DNA of 64,000 nt from positions 2,065,027 through 2,129,026 of the forward strand of contig NZ_AP018288.1 in assembly GCF_002368335.1 (NCBI RefSeq), given 5' to 3'. Origin of the DNA: Nostoc sp. NIES-4103 (GTDB taxonomy: Bacteria; Cyanobacteriota; Cyanobacteriia; Cyanobacteriales; Nostocaceae). This document shows positions 36,035 to 45,021 of the stretch, in pieces. Within the stretch, counting starts at the first letter, position 1. Each line of letters begins with the position of its first letter. The translations under genes were made by a program, and so were the position numbers. The notes under the pieces are model-generated. The model was not told the origin of the DNA, made no database searches, and saw only the letters and a list, made by a program, of their open reading frames with translations.

Positions 36035-37411
36035 CTACATTAACTTTAAATGTTTGAGAATCAATGAGCAAACATCAGTTGCTGCAATTGAATTTTGCTC
36101 GACTAAGTGAGTTTGTTGAGTGATAAATAAAGGCCCATCAGCTGGAGAATTGGTAATATGACCATGAGAACCACGTACCAGCGAAGCATCTAAAGGAATC
36201 ACATCCATTAAGTACCGAAAACCCAATTGTTTCTTCAGCAGTTTCCAAGCAACTTTTACCTGGGGAATTTTCAGTTGGGGATCCAGGAAAAGTTCTACAG
36301 GATCGTAACCTGGTTTGCGGTGGATATCTACAGTTCTAGCGAAATCAGGTGCTTTAGCATCATCAAGCCAATAATAATAGGTAAACCAAGCATCAGGCTC
36401 TGCGATCGCAACTAATTCACCTGATCTAGAATGATTAATATGATAGGCTTTCTTTCCTTCTTCATCTAATACCTGTGCTACTCCTGCAATTCCTTCTAAA
36501 ATAGAGCGAACTTTGGGAATATACGCCGGATCATTCACATATACATGAGCAATTTGATGATCAGCAACAGCAAAGGCAATGCTAGCACCAAAATCAAGCA
36601 ATTCTCGCCCTAATTCTTCTCGCACAGCAATTAAATTATTTTCCCGTAGCACACGGTTTAAATCCACTGCTTTGGAGACTGGGGTAATACCATATTCAGA
36701 AAGAATAATTACTTGAGCGTTACGTGCTTGATAATATTGAATCAATTCACCACAGACAGCATCAATTTCTTGTAAATCTGCTTGAATTTGTTTTTCATCG
36801 TGACCAAATTTTTGCAGACAATAATCTAAATGAGGCAGATAAACTAATGATAATGTCGGGCTGTAACGTTCCTCAATCCATTTGGCGGAATTGGCAATCC
36901 ATTGGCTAGAAATTATGGAAGTATTTGGCCCCCAAAAGTTGAATAAAGGGAATTGTCCTAACTCAGATTGAATTTGCGATCGCACATCACCAGGCTGAGT
37001 ATAAATATCAGGTAATTTCCTGCCATCTGCCGGATACATTGGGCGTGGTGTAATGGCATAATCGACTGAAGAATACATATTGTACCACCAAAAAAGGTTA
37101 GCACAAGTAAAGTTTGGATCAATAGATTTAGCGATTTCCCAAACTTTTGCAGCCTGCACTAGTTTATTAGATTGTCGCCAAAATTTCACTTCACATTCAT
37201 CACGAAAATACCAACCATTAGCAACAATTCCATGTTCATCAGGCAATTTTCCTGTTAAATAAGTAGCCTGAACAGAACAAGTCACAGCAGGTAATACTGG
37301 CGCGATGGGTACTACTCGCCCTTTAGCAGCCCAAGAACATAAAAACGGTGTATTTTTTCCTAGTAAACTGGGTGATAATCCTACAACATTGAGAACAACC
37401 GTTTTCTGCAT
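36035..37411 (-). CDS. eboF: EboF: nucleotide pyrophosphatase/phosphodiesterase family
   Basis: 458 residues from ATG 37411 (MQKTVVLNVVGLSPS). Type-I phosphodiesterase/alkaline phosphatase superfamily: the nucleophile Thr lies in LPAVTCSVQATYLTG, followed by DEHGIVANGWYF, SLVYLPHLDYCLQKFGHD and GSHGHI near the end for metal binding; ILSEYGITPV replaces the usual SDHGM. In the ebo cluster this gene accompanies eboA-E. Last gene of the leftward ebo run, 247 bp after eboE. Substrate unknown. Start at 37441 is possible but has no advantage. Confidence 0.88.
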   Translation of the reverse strand: MQKTVVLNVVGLSPSLLGKNTPFLCSWAAKGRVVPIAPVLPAVTCSVQATYLTGKLPDEHGIVANGWYFRDECEVKFWRQSNKLVQAAKVWEIAKSIDPNFTCANLFWWYNMYSSVDYAITPRPMYPADGRKLPDIYTQPGDVRSQIQSELGQFPLFNFWGPNTSIISSQWIANSAKWIEERYSPTLSLVYLPHLDYCLQKFGHDEKQIQADLQEIDAVCGELIQYYQARNAQVIILSEYGITPVSKAVDLNRVLRENNLIAVREELGRELLDFGASIAFAVADHQIAHVYVNDPAYIPKVRSILEGIAGVAQVLDEEGKKAYHINHSRSGELVAIAEPDAWFTYYYWLDDAKAPDFARTVDIHRKPGYDPVELFLDPQLKIPQVKVAWKLLKKQLGFRYLMDVIPLDASLVRGSHGHITNSPADGPLFITQQTHLVEQNSIAATDVCSLILKHLKLM

Positions 37412-37596
37412 AAATGTTATTTCCTTATATACTAACTCCAAATATGTTAGACCAAATAAAATCAGATTTTAGGGACTTCCAAATAAAAAACATACAATTA
37501 TTGTGGGGTGGCCAGAAAGCCCGCCTTTACTTGGGGCGGACAAGATGTCCACCCCACAAGTAGTAGTAATTTATTTCTTGGTAATTCCTTATTAAT

Positions 37597-37675
37597 TACG
37601 AACTACGAATTACGAACTACGAATTACGAATTACGAACTACGAATTACGAATTACGAATTACGAATTACGAATTA
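37597..37675. repeat. AATTACG / AACTACG STRR array at the eboE 3' end
   Basis: About eleven heptamers, alternating ACGAATT and ACGAACT. The array runs into eboE and supplies its final codons and stop. Confidence 0.85.
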
Positions 37676-38885
37676 TATTTAACACCCATTCATACTCCCG
37701 CTGAATTGAAGTTAGCAAATCTATCTTCATTTCTGCTGGTAAGACATCCCAAGTGTAAGTCTCAATTTCTAGATGTTGACAAGCATTATTAGTCTGGAGT
37801 AACTTTAAAACAGTTGCAATATCATCTTGGGTAGATTCCAAAATCTGATAATCACGAATAAAAATTGGTACATGAAAGTGTGTACGCCATTCTTCAGCTA
37901 CAGATTTTTCTAAATGTGGCAATGCAGTTACCAAATCAGGGTAGTGATGTAATGTACCGTCGCTTTGACGTTCTATTACTTGGTGCAGATAAGTAGATTC
38001 AGCAAAAGGACGTAAACGTTCAACTATTAAGCTACGTTTTTCAGCTTCAGCAGGTAGTTTTACTTGAATTGCTGCACTAATTTGAATTTTGCCAATTTTA
38101 ATTCCTGCTGATTGCAAAGTTGTAAATACAGACTTTGGTTCCTCATATTCAACTGAAAAATGACATGTGTCATAACAAAGTCGTACATGTTCTAGCAATT
38201 TAGTTTCTGCTAAAGTCTGTTGAATATTTAATTTTTCTGATAAGTATTTCCCACCAATTGGTAATAACCAATTTTGATAAAAATCGATAACTTCCGATGT
38301 ATTCTCAATTAATCCGTCTGGTTCAGGTTCTAAATCAATATGCAGTAACTTCCCTGTTTCATCGCGGATGCGAATCATTTCAGCTACAACTAATGCTAGG
38401 TTAATGCAGCTATTTTTGAAAACTGTTTCAGCATTTGCTTGGTCTGCTTGCCACCAAAGTTTATAAGATAGAGGTAGTGTGGAAATTCCGCCAGTTAGCC
38501 CTGCTGGTAAAAGAGTTGCTAAAATTTTTGTCAAGTTTAATGTATAATCCAGTCGTTCTTGTTTTGACCAATCTGGGGCATAAACTTGGTCTTTTACTAC
38601 CTGTCGATGAAATCCCCCATAAGGAAAGCCATTGAAGGTAAAAACATATAAATCTTGCTCAGCTAGCCACTCTTGAAATTCAGCTAAATTATTGCTTTCT
38701 AAAAGCTCTTTTGCAGCTACATCTGCTAATCTCAAGCCAATGCCAAAGGGTGCTTCTGGTGATAATCTTGATTTAAGATTGGGGATATATTTTTGTAAGT
38801 TGGCAAAAACTTCTGGCCAGGTTTCTCCTGGATGAATGTTAGTGCAATATGTTAAATGAATATTGCTATCTGTGGTAATTTTCAT
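37659..38885 (-). CDS. eboE: EboE: TIM-barrel metabolite traffic protein
   Basis: 408 residues, xylose-isomerase/AP-endonuclease-like TIM barrel. Opening NIHLTYCTNIHPGETWPEVF, then YVFTFNGFPYGGFH, the metal-ligand-like LHIDLEPEPDGLIE, HVRLCYDTCHFSVEY and HVPIFIRDYQILESTQDD, all characteristic of EboE. Role in the ebo pathway is needed for precursor traffic to the periplasm, mechanism unknown. The last residues (NIIRNS and stop) come from the AATTACG repeat. Confidence 0.92.
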   Translation of the reverse strand: MKITTDSNIHLTYCTNIHPGETWPEVFANLQKYIPNLKSRLSPEAPFGIGLRLADVAAKELLESNNLAEFQEWLAEQDLYVFTFNGFPYGGFHRQVVKDQVYAPDWSKQERLDYTLNLTKILATLLPAGLTGGISTLPLSYKLWWQADQANAETVFKNSCINLALVVAEMIRIRDETGKLLHIDLEPEPDGLIENTSEVIDFYQNWLLPIGGKYLSEKLNIQQTLAETKLLEHVRLCYDTCHFSVEYEEPKSVFTTLQSAGIKIGKIQISAAIQVKLPAEAEKRSLIVERLRPFAESTYLHQVIERQSDGTLHHYPDLVTALPHLEKSVAEEWRTHFHVPIFIRDYQILESTQDDIATVLKLLQTNNACQHLEIETYTWDVLPAEMKIDLLTSIQREYEWVLNIIRNS

Positions 38886-38946
38886 ATGTTATTTGCGGTC
38901 TTCTTTGCGCCTTTGCGCCTTTGCGTGAAAATTAAAAAGACTGATT

Positions 38947-39876
38947 TTAAGTAACAGCGAATAATTGTGCTAATTTCATGGAAATTGGGAGTAAAATTAG
39001 CACTAATAAACCGTAATACAAACCAGCAAAACCTGCTGCAACTGTTGCGTCTAATATAATTAGAGATAACACACCTACTTTCACAGCGGTTCTAATTTTC
39101 TCAGGTACTGGTTCACGCGCAGCGTTCACAAAATTAGGTAAGACTCGGATAGCTAATAAAACCGCAAATGGTAAGGCTGCAATTACTGTATAGTCTTGTA
39201 AAAATCCCAAGGCTAAAACTGCTGTTAGGACTATGGAAATTAAGAGTATTGCTAGTATTCCTGTAATTTTTTTGCCTCCGTGAACTTCTCCTTGGCTAAT
39301 TGCGGTGATTGCAGCAATGTAAAGAACAGGAATCATGGCTAAATACCAACGTTCTGCAACGATCGCAGGTACTGCACTTACACCTAATAATAAGTTACAA
39401 CCACGACACAATCCCATATTCAACGGCCCAAAAAAACCGTGATGCTTAGCGATCGCGTCATACAATAAAGCTGCAAAAGTGATCACTATACCTATAATGC
39501 CGCTCAACAAAGATACTTGAAAAGCCGCTGCAATGCCGATGGCAAATAGCAAACTCCCTAATAAGGTAGCATTCTGAAGAGACACGCGATCGCTAGGAAT
39601 TGGTCTATTTGGTCGCTCTTTTGCATCCAATTGGGCATCGAAAATATCGTTAAAAACGATACCGCCTCCGTATAAACCAGTTGTAGCCAATAATAACCAG
39701 CCTAAAGGAATTAAATTAACAAAACTTGCTTGTCCATTGATGAAGTCATCAAAAATAATCCAACCAGAAGCAGCAAAACCTACAAGAATATCCGCCCAAG
39801 CAGTCACAATATTAGCAGGACGCATCAATTCTAAATAACCGCGCCAGTGTTGAAAATTCCAGCTTGTAATATTCAC
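38947..39876 (-). CDS. eboC: EboC: UbiA-family prenyltransferase
   Basis: 309 residues, GTG start with a strong AAGGAGATAG upstream. Eight to nine helices. The first Asp-rich motif is complete (NDIFDAQLDAKERPNRPIPS); the second is weaker (LLYDAIAKHHGFFGPLNMGLCRG). The family transfers prenyl groups to aromatic or other acceptors in the membrane, and EboC is thought to prenylate a membrane carrier or cyclitol. Next to eboE (61 bp), same strand. Confidence 0.92.
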   Translation of the reverse strand: MNITSWNFQHWRGYLELMRPANIVTAWADILVGFAASGWIIFDDFINGQASFVNLIPLGWLLLATTGLYGGGIVFNDIFDAQLDAKERPNRPIPSDRVSLQNATLLGSLLFAIGIAAAFQVSLLSGIIGIVITFAALLYDAIAKHHGFFGPLNMGLCRGCNLLLGVSAVPAIVAERWYLAMIPVLYIAAITAISQGEVHGGKKITGILAILLISIVLTAVLALGFLQDYTVIAALPFAVLLAIRVLPNFVNAAREPVPEKIRTAVKVGVLSLIILDATVAAGFAGLYYGLLVLILLPISMKLAQLFAVT

Positions 39877-39904
39877 TGGTCTATCTCCTTAAGCAAGTAA
39901 AAAT

Positions 39905-39960
39905 ACTTAGTGTATTAGTGCCTTAGTGTAAAAATTATTTAACCACAAAAGACACAAAGA
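39905..39960. repeat. CTTAGTG/CACAAAG inverted repeat
   Basis: ACTTAGTGTATTAGTGCCTT and ACCACAAAAGACACAAAG pair; member of the family at 21465 and 43835. It sits between eboC and the ferritin-like gene, so any operon runs through it. Confidence 0.65.
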
Positions 39961-40043
39961 TGAGGGCAGTTGCGTGGGCGGGTTTCCCGACTTGAGCAAA
40001 CTGCCCGTCACAAAGAGTTTTATTCTTTACTTTTGAATTTTAA

Positions 40044-41093
40044 CTAAACATTTACCGCCGCGTATTCAAATGCAGGTGCTACTTGCTTACCTAAAGTAGG
40101 ATCGGTAATTTCTACCATTTGCTGTGCTTGCAGCTTCAGTTCAAACATTAAACCCATGACAGTGTTCAAGTACTGGGGTTCACCATTGAAGGTTTTGTGC
40201 AAACCGTTGAGGAGATTTGTGTAGGAGTAGTTAAACTGATCCACTAAGCGCAAGGCTTTACTGCCTTTTGGGTAATATTTACTTTTAGAGTTCTCTACTA
40301 ACTGCCAAATTCCATCCTCTTCTAAGGGTACAGGCTCACCACTATATGAATATCCTTCTTTAACTGTAGAATCTTTTTGTAGGCGGCGACCGTGATATAT
40401 TTCTGCAAAACGGTAGTAGTGAGCATAGGCTCCTTCTGGATCTAGAGGGCTATTATGTGTACCTTCACCTTGCTCTACAATAATGGTCAAAGCCTCCACA
40501 GCCTCGTCTAAGTTGGTGATAGCAAACAGTTGATCTTGGGGAAACCATTGCTCGTTGACGACTTGCCGATTAGGATTTCCTTTAATACAATGTGTTCCCA
40601 ATTCTTTTAGTTTGTCTATAATTGCCTGGTAAAATTGACCGATAGTTGCATACCCCTCTTTTTCCAGGAACAGGAAATTAGGCTTGACTGGAAAATTAAT
40701 CGGATCTTCTGGTTCTTCAATCCGCATAAAGGTATCTTTCAATACTTCTTTGGAGAGCGGCTTGAGTCCCACAATCAAATCGTCACCGATATTCATTGGC
40801 AAGTTACCAGGGTAGCTGGGAATGAATTTTGGGTGGTTGATATCAGGATGACCACCGATCGCATTCAAGACATTGGCAGCTATGGTCATATGTAGCATTT
40901 CTTCACGCACTATTGACAAAATAATGCGAACAACCTCTTGATTACGACCGGGTTTGATGGAGTATAAAGCAGTCAGGTAGGGGGGAATGGTGGAATGTTC
41001 TAACCTGATGGCGGACTGGAGATATTGGTGCAGTTCAGTAGTGCTAGTTTTAGAACGGATTTCTTGAATGATTTCGGCGCGAAGTTTCAGCAT
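40044..41093 (-). CDS. Ferritin-like protein resembling the C-terminal half of VioB
   Basis: 349 residues, strong AAGGAGA ribosome binding site. Ferritin-like di-iron domain: Glu32 in AIRLEHSTIPPYLTALYSI, Glu64/Glu65 and His68 in IVREEMLHMTIAANVLNAIG, then VEQGEGTHNSPLDPEGAYAH and YYRFAEIYHGRRL (Glu207, Glu210, His213, Glu231, His234). The order and motifs match the ferritin-like part of VioB/RebD-type enzymes, which couple two imino-indolepyruvate (or iminophenylpyruvate) units. The gene upstream encodes a match to the other half. Located inside ebo, between eboB and eboC. Confidence 0.82.
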   Translation of the reverse strand: MLKLRAEIIQEIRSKTSTTELHQYLQSAIRLEHSTIPPYLTALYSIKPGRNQEVVRIILSIVREEMLHMTIAANVLNAIGGHPDINHPKFIPSYPGNLPMNIGDDLIVGLKPLSKEVLKDTFMRIEEPEDPINFPVKPNFLFLEKEGYATIGQFYQAIIDKLKELGTHCIKGNPNRQVVNEQWFPQDQLFAITNLDEAVEALTIIVEQGEGTHNSPLDPEGAYAHYYRFAEIYHGRRLQKDSTVKEGYSYSGEPVPLEEDGIWQLVENSKSKYYPKGSKALRLVDQFNYSYTNLLNGLHKTFNGEPQYLNTVMGLMFELKLQAQQMVEITDPTLGKQVAPAFEYAAVNV

Positions 41094-41195
41094 AAGATTC
41101 TCCTTTATACCATTTCACAAAAAACTTGATACAAAATATTTTTTCTCTTCTCCTCCCTCCCCATCTCCCCCGGCCTATGTGTATCAAACTTAAAG

Positions 41196-41344
41196 TAACG
41201 TGAGTTCGACAAGTGCTGTTTTGACCTCTCCCCCCACCCCTCTCCTTGTAGGAGAGGGGAGTAAAACCCTTGTTTTTTAGTTGCTCCTCCCTCGCCTTTT
41301 AGGAGAGGGAGGCCGGGAGGGAGAGGTTCATCGAACTCACGTTA
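41196..41344. repeat. MITE-like element, ends TAACGTGAGTTCGA
   Basis: Perfect 14-bp inverted ends (41196-41209, 41331-41344) around CCCCTCTCCTTGTAGGAGAGG-type palindromes. Lies between the two VioB-like genes. A lone GACGTGAGTTCG at 57302 may be a broken end of the same family. Confidence 0.8.
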
Positions 41345-41357
41345 AAGTAAAAGCCTA

Positions 41358-43298
41358 TCAGGTGCGATCGCTGTTAGTTTTTCGGGCTGCTTGAAAACCT
41401 TGGTAAAATTGGGTTTTACCGCCAAGGTCTTCAATTTCCTCAATCTCGACTAATGGTACTGACACCAATGCTTCCTTTAAATCCACCTTTGGCTGCTGCA
41501 AAGAAAGCTTCGGTTCACCATAGACTAAGGCGTAACTACCATCTGCTGTTTTCTGACGCAACCATTTAAGAATAGTCTGTTGTTTGGGGTGGGATAAATC
41601 GCGGGTAACGGGCATAAAATTGGGATCGCTGGGATGTAGAGAAAAAGCCAGTTCGAGAATGGCGCGGTGTTCCTTCACTGAGTCATAGTTACCGAGGTTC
41701 ACCAATCTCTTACTCATAATCGGATAGAGATTGCTATATTGTTGAAGAATTGGTTGGATGTGGTCGAGCCATGTAGGTTGTTCGGGAACCACATACTCGT
41801 CGTGCAGCAGAAGATAGATAAAATCGAATTGCTGTTGTTGTCCTTCAATCTGTCCATCTAGTTGGTATTGAATTATGTAGACTTGACCATCTAGATACTG
41901 GCGGGGATTATTGGGATTAGTGGTAACGATGGACAACTCAGCTTTGCCCTCTGAGTTGGTAGTCAAACTCGCAGTAAAAGAAAGAGCTGAGGCTGGGATA
42001 TTAATCACAGGGATGGTAGCTTTGGGAGGGCTTGGATCTGTCGGTCGTCCGCCTCCTTGACCTTCAAGTGGGGGTAAAAGAGCGATGGTTATTTTGGCAT
42101 CAGCTAAGGGTTTACCATAGCTTACAGCAAACAAGTTTGTTCGGACTGTCTCTTTTGGTTCGACTCGGTGAACAAAGTTATCAGCACGAATTAGTAAACC
42201 GTTGACACTCTCTCGAATGACTACTACCCCATCAGTTGTATTGCTCATCTTAATCAAGGCGAGGGGCTTGTTTTGAATTAATTCAAATATCTCTGGCTGC
42301 AATTTCACAGCCCAAATTCCAGAGGTTTGACGCAGCCAGTTTTGTTCACGGTAGGGAATTGTTGTACCCAGTGCAATAAAATCGCTATTTTTGCTAACTT
42401 GCTGAGACTCCTTGGTATTTGCGTCTGTAAGTACCGCCAATTGAAGATCGTTAATGTTTTTCAGACTTCCATAACCATCTATGAGCGGTAAAGCATTGCC
42501 AAAATCGGCAAATACTGTTTTTGTGGCTTCGTCCACCCGACAATCGAAGAAGTTAACATTATCGGTTGTTCTTTGCCCGTTGAGAGGAACCATACGCCGA
42601 CCGAGAACAAAAGAGCGGGGTTCCTTGAGTCTGTAGGGGCCGATCGCACCGATGACTGTACCAATGGTGAAACGATTCGAGGTACTGTTTGTACTATAGC
42701 CGAAAGTAGCCAACCGTATTGATAGTAACCCGTCGCTCGTTGCTTTCTTAAGTTCCTCTAAAAAGCGAGAGTTGCGTAAGTTCTCGCCCCATTCTAAATC
42801 GGTGAGTACCGATTGGAAACTAGCCGCAGCAGTCTGGTCGCCTGGAGATGCGCCTTCTTGACGACCAAATAAGATGTCTCGAAAGGCCGTTGGCTCGAAA
42901 TTAGCAGTCAGCAAATGAGGAATCTTACCGTCGGTGAGTCGGATTTTCAGCCCCCAAATCTGCGAGGCTAGCTGCCATTGTGGATCAAGATCTACTAACT
43001 TACCACCAACGCGATCGTTAGAACCATCGATGAAAAGACCGACTGCTGGGTCAACAGTAGCATCGGTAGTGCCACTGCCATCTTGGTAGTGAACAGATTG
43101 TACTTTGCAATTGATTAAACGGTAAGCCCCAGAGCCAATTGGATTCCACCAACCATTAGCCACATTTCCTTGCTGGAAATTTTGAAACCGATCCTCAAAC
43201 GTTGCATTATCGAAGTGGCGAACATCATTATTGACAGTTGAGACATCTGCCTGAAAATCGCCAGCAAATGTCAGCCGCAGGTTATCTAAATAACTCAT
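41358..43298 (-). CDS. Protein resembling the N-terminal half of VioB
   Basis: 646 residues, no signal peptide. N-terminus MSYLDNLRLTFAGDFQADVS resembles the opening of VioB-type enzymes; regions such as NGWWNPIGSGAYRLINCKV and YREQNWLRQTSGIWAVKLQP follow. Near 524-585, LYPIMSKRLVNLGNYDSV and NFMPVTRDLSHPKQQTILKWL match a conserved VioB segment (YPxMS ... MPxTRxLSxPK) that there precedes the ferritin-like domain. Here the frame ends soon after, and the ferritin-like half is a separate gene 264 bp downstream. Function inferred: oxidative coupling of an aromatic imino acid. The assignment rests on recall of VioB, not on an alignment. Confidence 0.72.
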   Translation of the reverse strand: MSYLDNLRLTFAGDFQADVSTVNNDVRHFDNATFEDRFQNFQQGNVANGWWNPIGSGAYRLINCKVQSVHYQDGSGTTDATVDPAVGLFIDGSNDRVGGKLVDLDPQWQLASQIWGLKIRLTDGKIPHLLTANFEPTAFRDILFGRQEGASPGDQTAAASFQSVLTDLEWGENLRNSRFLEELKKATSDGLLSIRLATFGYSTNSTSNRFTIGTVIGAIGPYRLKEPRSFVLGRRMVPLNGQRTTDNVNFFDCRVDEATKTVFADFGNALPLIDGYGSLKNINDLQLAVLTDANTKESQQVSKNSDFIALGTTIPYREQNWLRQTSGIWAVKLQPEIFELIQNKPLALIKMSNTTDGVVVIRESVNGLLIRADNFVHRVEPKETVRTNLFAVSYGKPLADAKITIALLPPLEGQGGGRPTDPSPPKATIPVINIPASALSFTASLTTNSEGKAELSIVTTNPNNPRQYLDGQVYIIQYQLDGQIEGQQQQFDFIYLLLHDEYVVPEQPTWLDHIQPILQQYSNLYPIMSKRLVNLGNYDSVKEHRAILELAFSLHPSDPNFMPVTRDLSHPKQQTILKWLRQKTADGSYALVYGEPKLSLQQPKVDLKEALVSVPLVEIEEIEDLGGKTQFYQGFQAARKTNSDRT

Positions 43299-43953
43299 TT
43301 ATATTCCGATTTTTTCAGTGTAAATAACTACTTTCTTGTTTTATAACTAGAAAAAACACGGTTTATCAGGCTTATTTACAATGATTTACCAAAAAGGGGA
43401 AAAGAAAAAGGGGAATTGGGGTTGGGAATTAAAGTTAAAACTTTTCCCCACATGGTATGGCAATCCTAAATGACTCATGAGAAAACACCATATTCATGAA
43501 GTTTTGGGAAGTCAATTCCCCTTCTTCATTAATATGTTTTTAAATAGCGTAATGACAATATTTTTTACATTTAAAATACTTTAAATAATTCTAACCTACT
43601 TTATTTAAGCCTGAAAAAATAGTGATTAATTTAAAATTTTACATCACTTAAAATTCTTTAATTCCTCTAGAGATAAAAAATTCAATGATTGAAAGTCCCG
43701 GCGAATGGAATTCACGGCTATACAAACGCGCGTCGGTCTACGCAGACTTTAAGAAAAATTAAGGATTTCAAACCCGCGCAGGCGAGTTTTGCTTATCTGA
43801 GATCTTGCACGATTCTCAATCCTGATTTAAAAATACTTAGTGTCTTAGTGCCTTGGTGGTGATGAACCACAAAGTCACGAAGACACAAAGTATTTTCATT
43901 ACTTAGAATTCTTTAATGACTCTAGCTAAATATAAAAAATTAATGCAAATTTT
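43299..43953. other. 655-bp gap between eboB and the VioB-like pair
   Basis: AT-rich with two dispersed repeats: 43695-43797 (GGCGAATGGAATTCACGGCT, GTCTACGCAGACTT and CCCGCGCAGGCGAGTTTT, a phrase family common in Nostoc genomes) and the inverted repeat at 43835-43890. It is long enough for an independent promoter for the VioB-like genes. No gene found. Confidence 0.55.
43835..43890. repeat. CTTAGTG/CACAAAG inverted repeat
   Basis: ACTTAGTGTCTTAGTGCCTT and ACCACAAAGTCACGAAGACA pair; same family as 21465, 30874 and 39905. Confidence 0.75.
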
Positions 43954-44862
43954 TTACTCAATCAGCGCAAAGTCAGAAACAGACTTAATCCCTGGTTCCT
44001 GTCCCCGCAAAACAGAATTACCATTGAATAATTGACCCTGATCAATAGATGGTGCATTGAGCCAGTCTGATGCTTGCATCTGCCCAGTTTGACTATAAGC
44101 TGCTAAGGCATTTTCATAACAAACTGCTCTGACATGTTCTTCAGGAATACCCCTATCTAACATTAACTGAGCAGTTTTCGGAACAGCTAACGGATCGCTG
44201 ATACCCCAATCAGCACTACTATCTACAATAATGCGATCGCATCCATACTGCCGGACAATCTCCACCATCCTGGCGTTACCCATCTTCGTTTGTGGGTAAA
44301 TAGTAAAAGCTGCCCAAAAGCCCCTGTCTAGAACTTCCTCAACGGTTTCTTCGTTGTTGTGGTCAATAATTACTTGTGACGGATCTAAGCCATATTCAAT
44401 GCAGCGATCCATACTACGGCTAGCACCCGCTTTCTTATTGCGATGGGGCGTATGAATTAGCACTAGCATATCGAGTTCTTTGGCTAATTCTAATTGTTGG
44501 CAAAAGTATTTATCTTCTGCTTCTGTCATATCGTCATAACCGATTTCGCCAATAGCCACAACTCCCTCTTTACAAGCATAAAGCGGTAGCAGTTCCATAA
44601 CTTCTGCCGCTAGGGCTTCGTTGTTAGCTTCTTTGGGATTTAAGCCAATTGTGCAGTAATGTTGGATACCGAACTGTTTAGCACGAAACCGTTCCCACCC
44701 TACAAGACTGCTAAAGTAGTCTTTGAATGTGCCAGCGCTAGTCCGGGGTTGTCCTAGCCAAAAAGCTGGTTCAATAACGGCTACAATACCATATTCCCGC
44801 ATGACTAAGTAATCATACGTTGTACGGGAACACATGTGAATGTGAGGATCAATAAACATCAT
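43954..44862 (-). CDS. eboB: EboB: TatD-family hydrolase
   Basis: 302 residues, amidohydrolase-like TIM barrel: FIDPHIHMCSRTTYDYLVM (metal-binding HxH), GIQHYCTIGLNPKEANNEAL, VVAIGEIGYDDMTEAEDKYF, MLVLIHTPHRNKK, QVIIDHNNEETVEEVLDRG and DRIIVDSSADWGISDP. The combination is specific for the ebo TatD-like protein rather than the DNase. Metal ligands look complete, so it is probably an active hydrolase. Confidence 0.9.
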   Translation of the reverse strand: MMFIDPHIHMCSRTTYDYLVMREYGIVAVIEPAFWLGQPRTSAGTFKDYFSSLVGWERFRAKQFGIQHYCTIGLNPKEANNEALAAEVMELLPLYACKEGVVAIGEIGYDDMTEAEDKYFCQQLELAKELDMLVLIHTPHRNKKAGASRSMDRCIEYGLDPSQVIIDHNNEETVEEVLDRGFWAAFTIYPQTKMGNARMVEIVRQYGCDRIIVDSSADWGISDPLAVPKTAQLMLDRGIPEEHVRAVCYENALAAYSQTGQMQASDWLNAPSIDQGQLFNGNSVLRGQEPGIKSVSDFALIE

Positions 44863-44886
44863 ACTATTGCTATACCCTGGATAAAT

Positions 44887-45020
44887 TTCTAATTACGAAT
44901 TACGAATTACGAATTACGAATTACGAATTACGAATTACGAATTACGAATTACGAATTACGAATTACGAATTACGAATTACGAATTACGAATTACGAATTA
45001 CGAATTACGAATTACGAATT
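44887..45020. repeat. Long AATTACG heptamer array (about 19 units)
   Basis: Nearly perfect ATTACGA repeats fill almost the whole gap between eboA's stop and eboB's start codon. The longest uniform STRR of the window. Confidence 0.95.
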
Positions 45021-45021
45021 A

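Noticed and set aside
37508..37792. 94-residue frame with NYELRTTNYEL repeats
   Set aside because: Translation of the AATTACG array running antisense into eboE.
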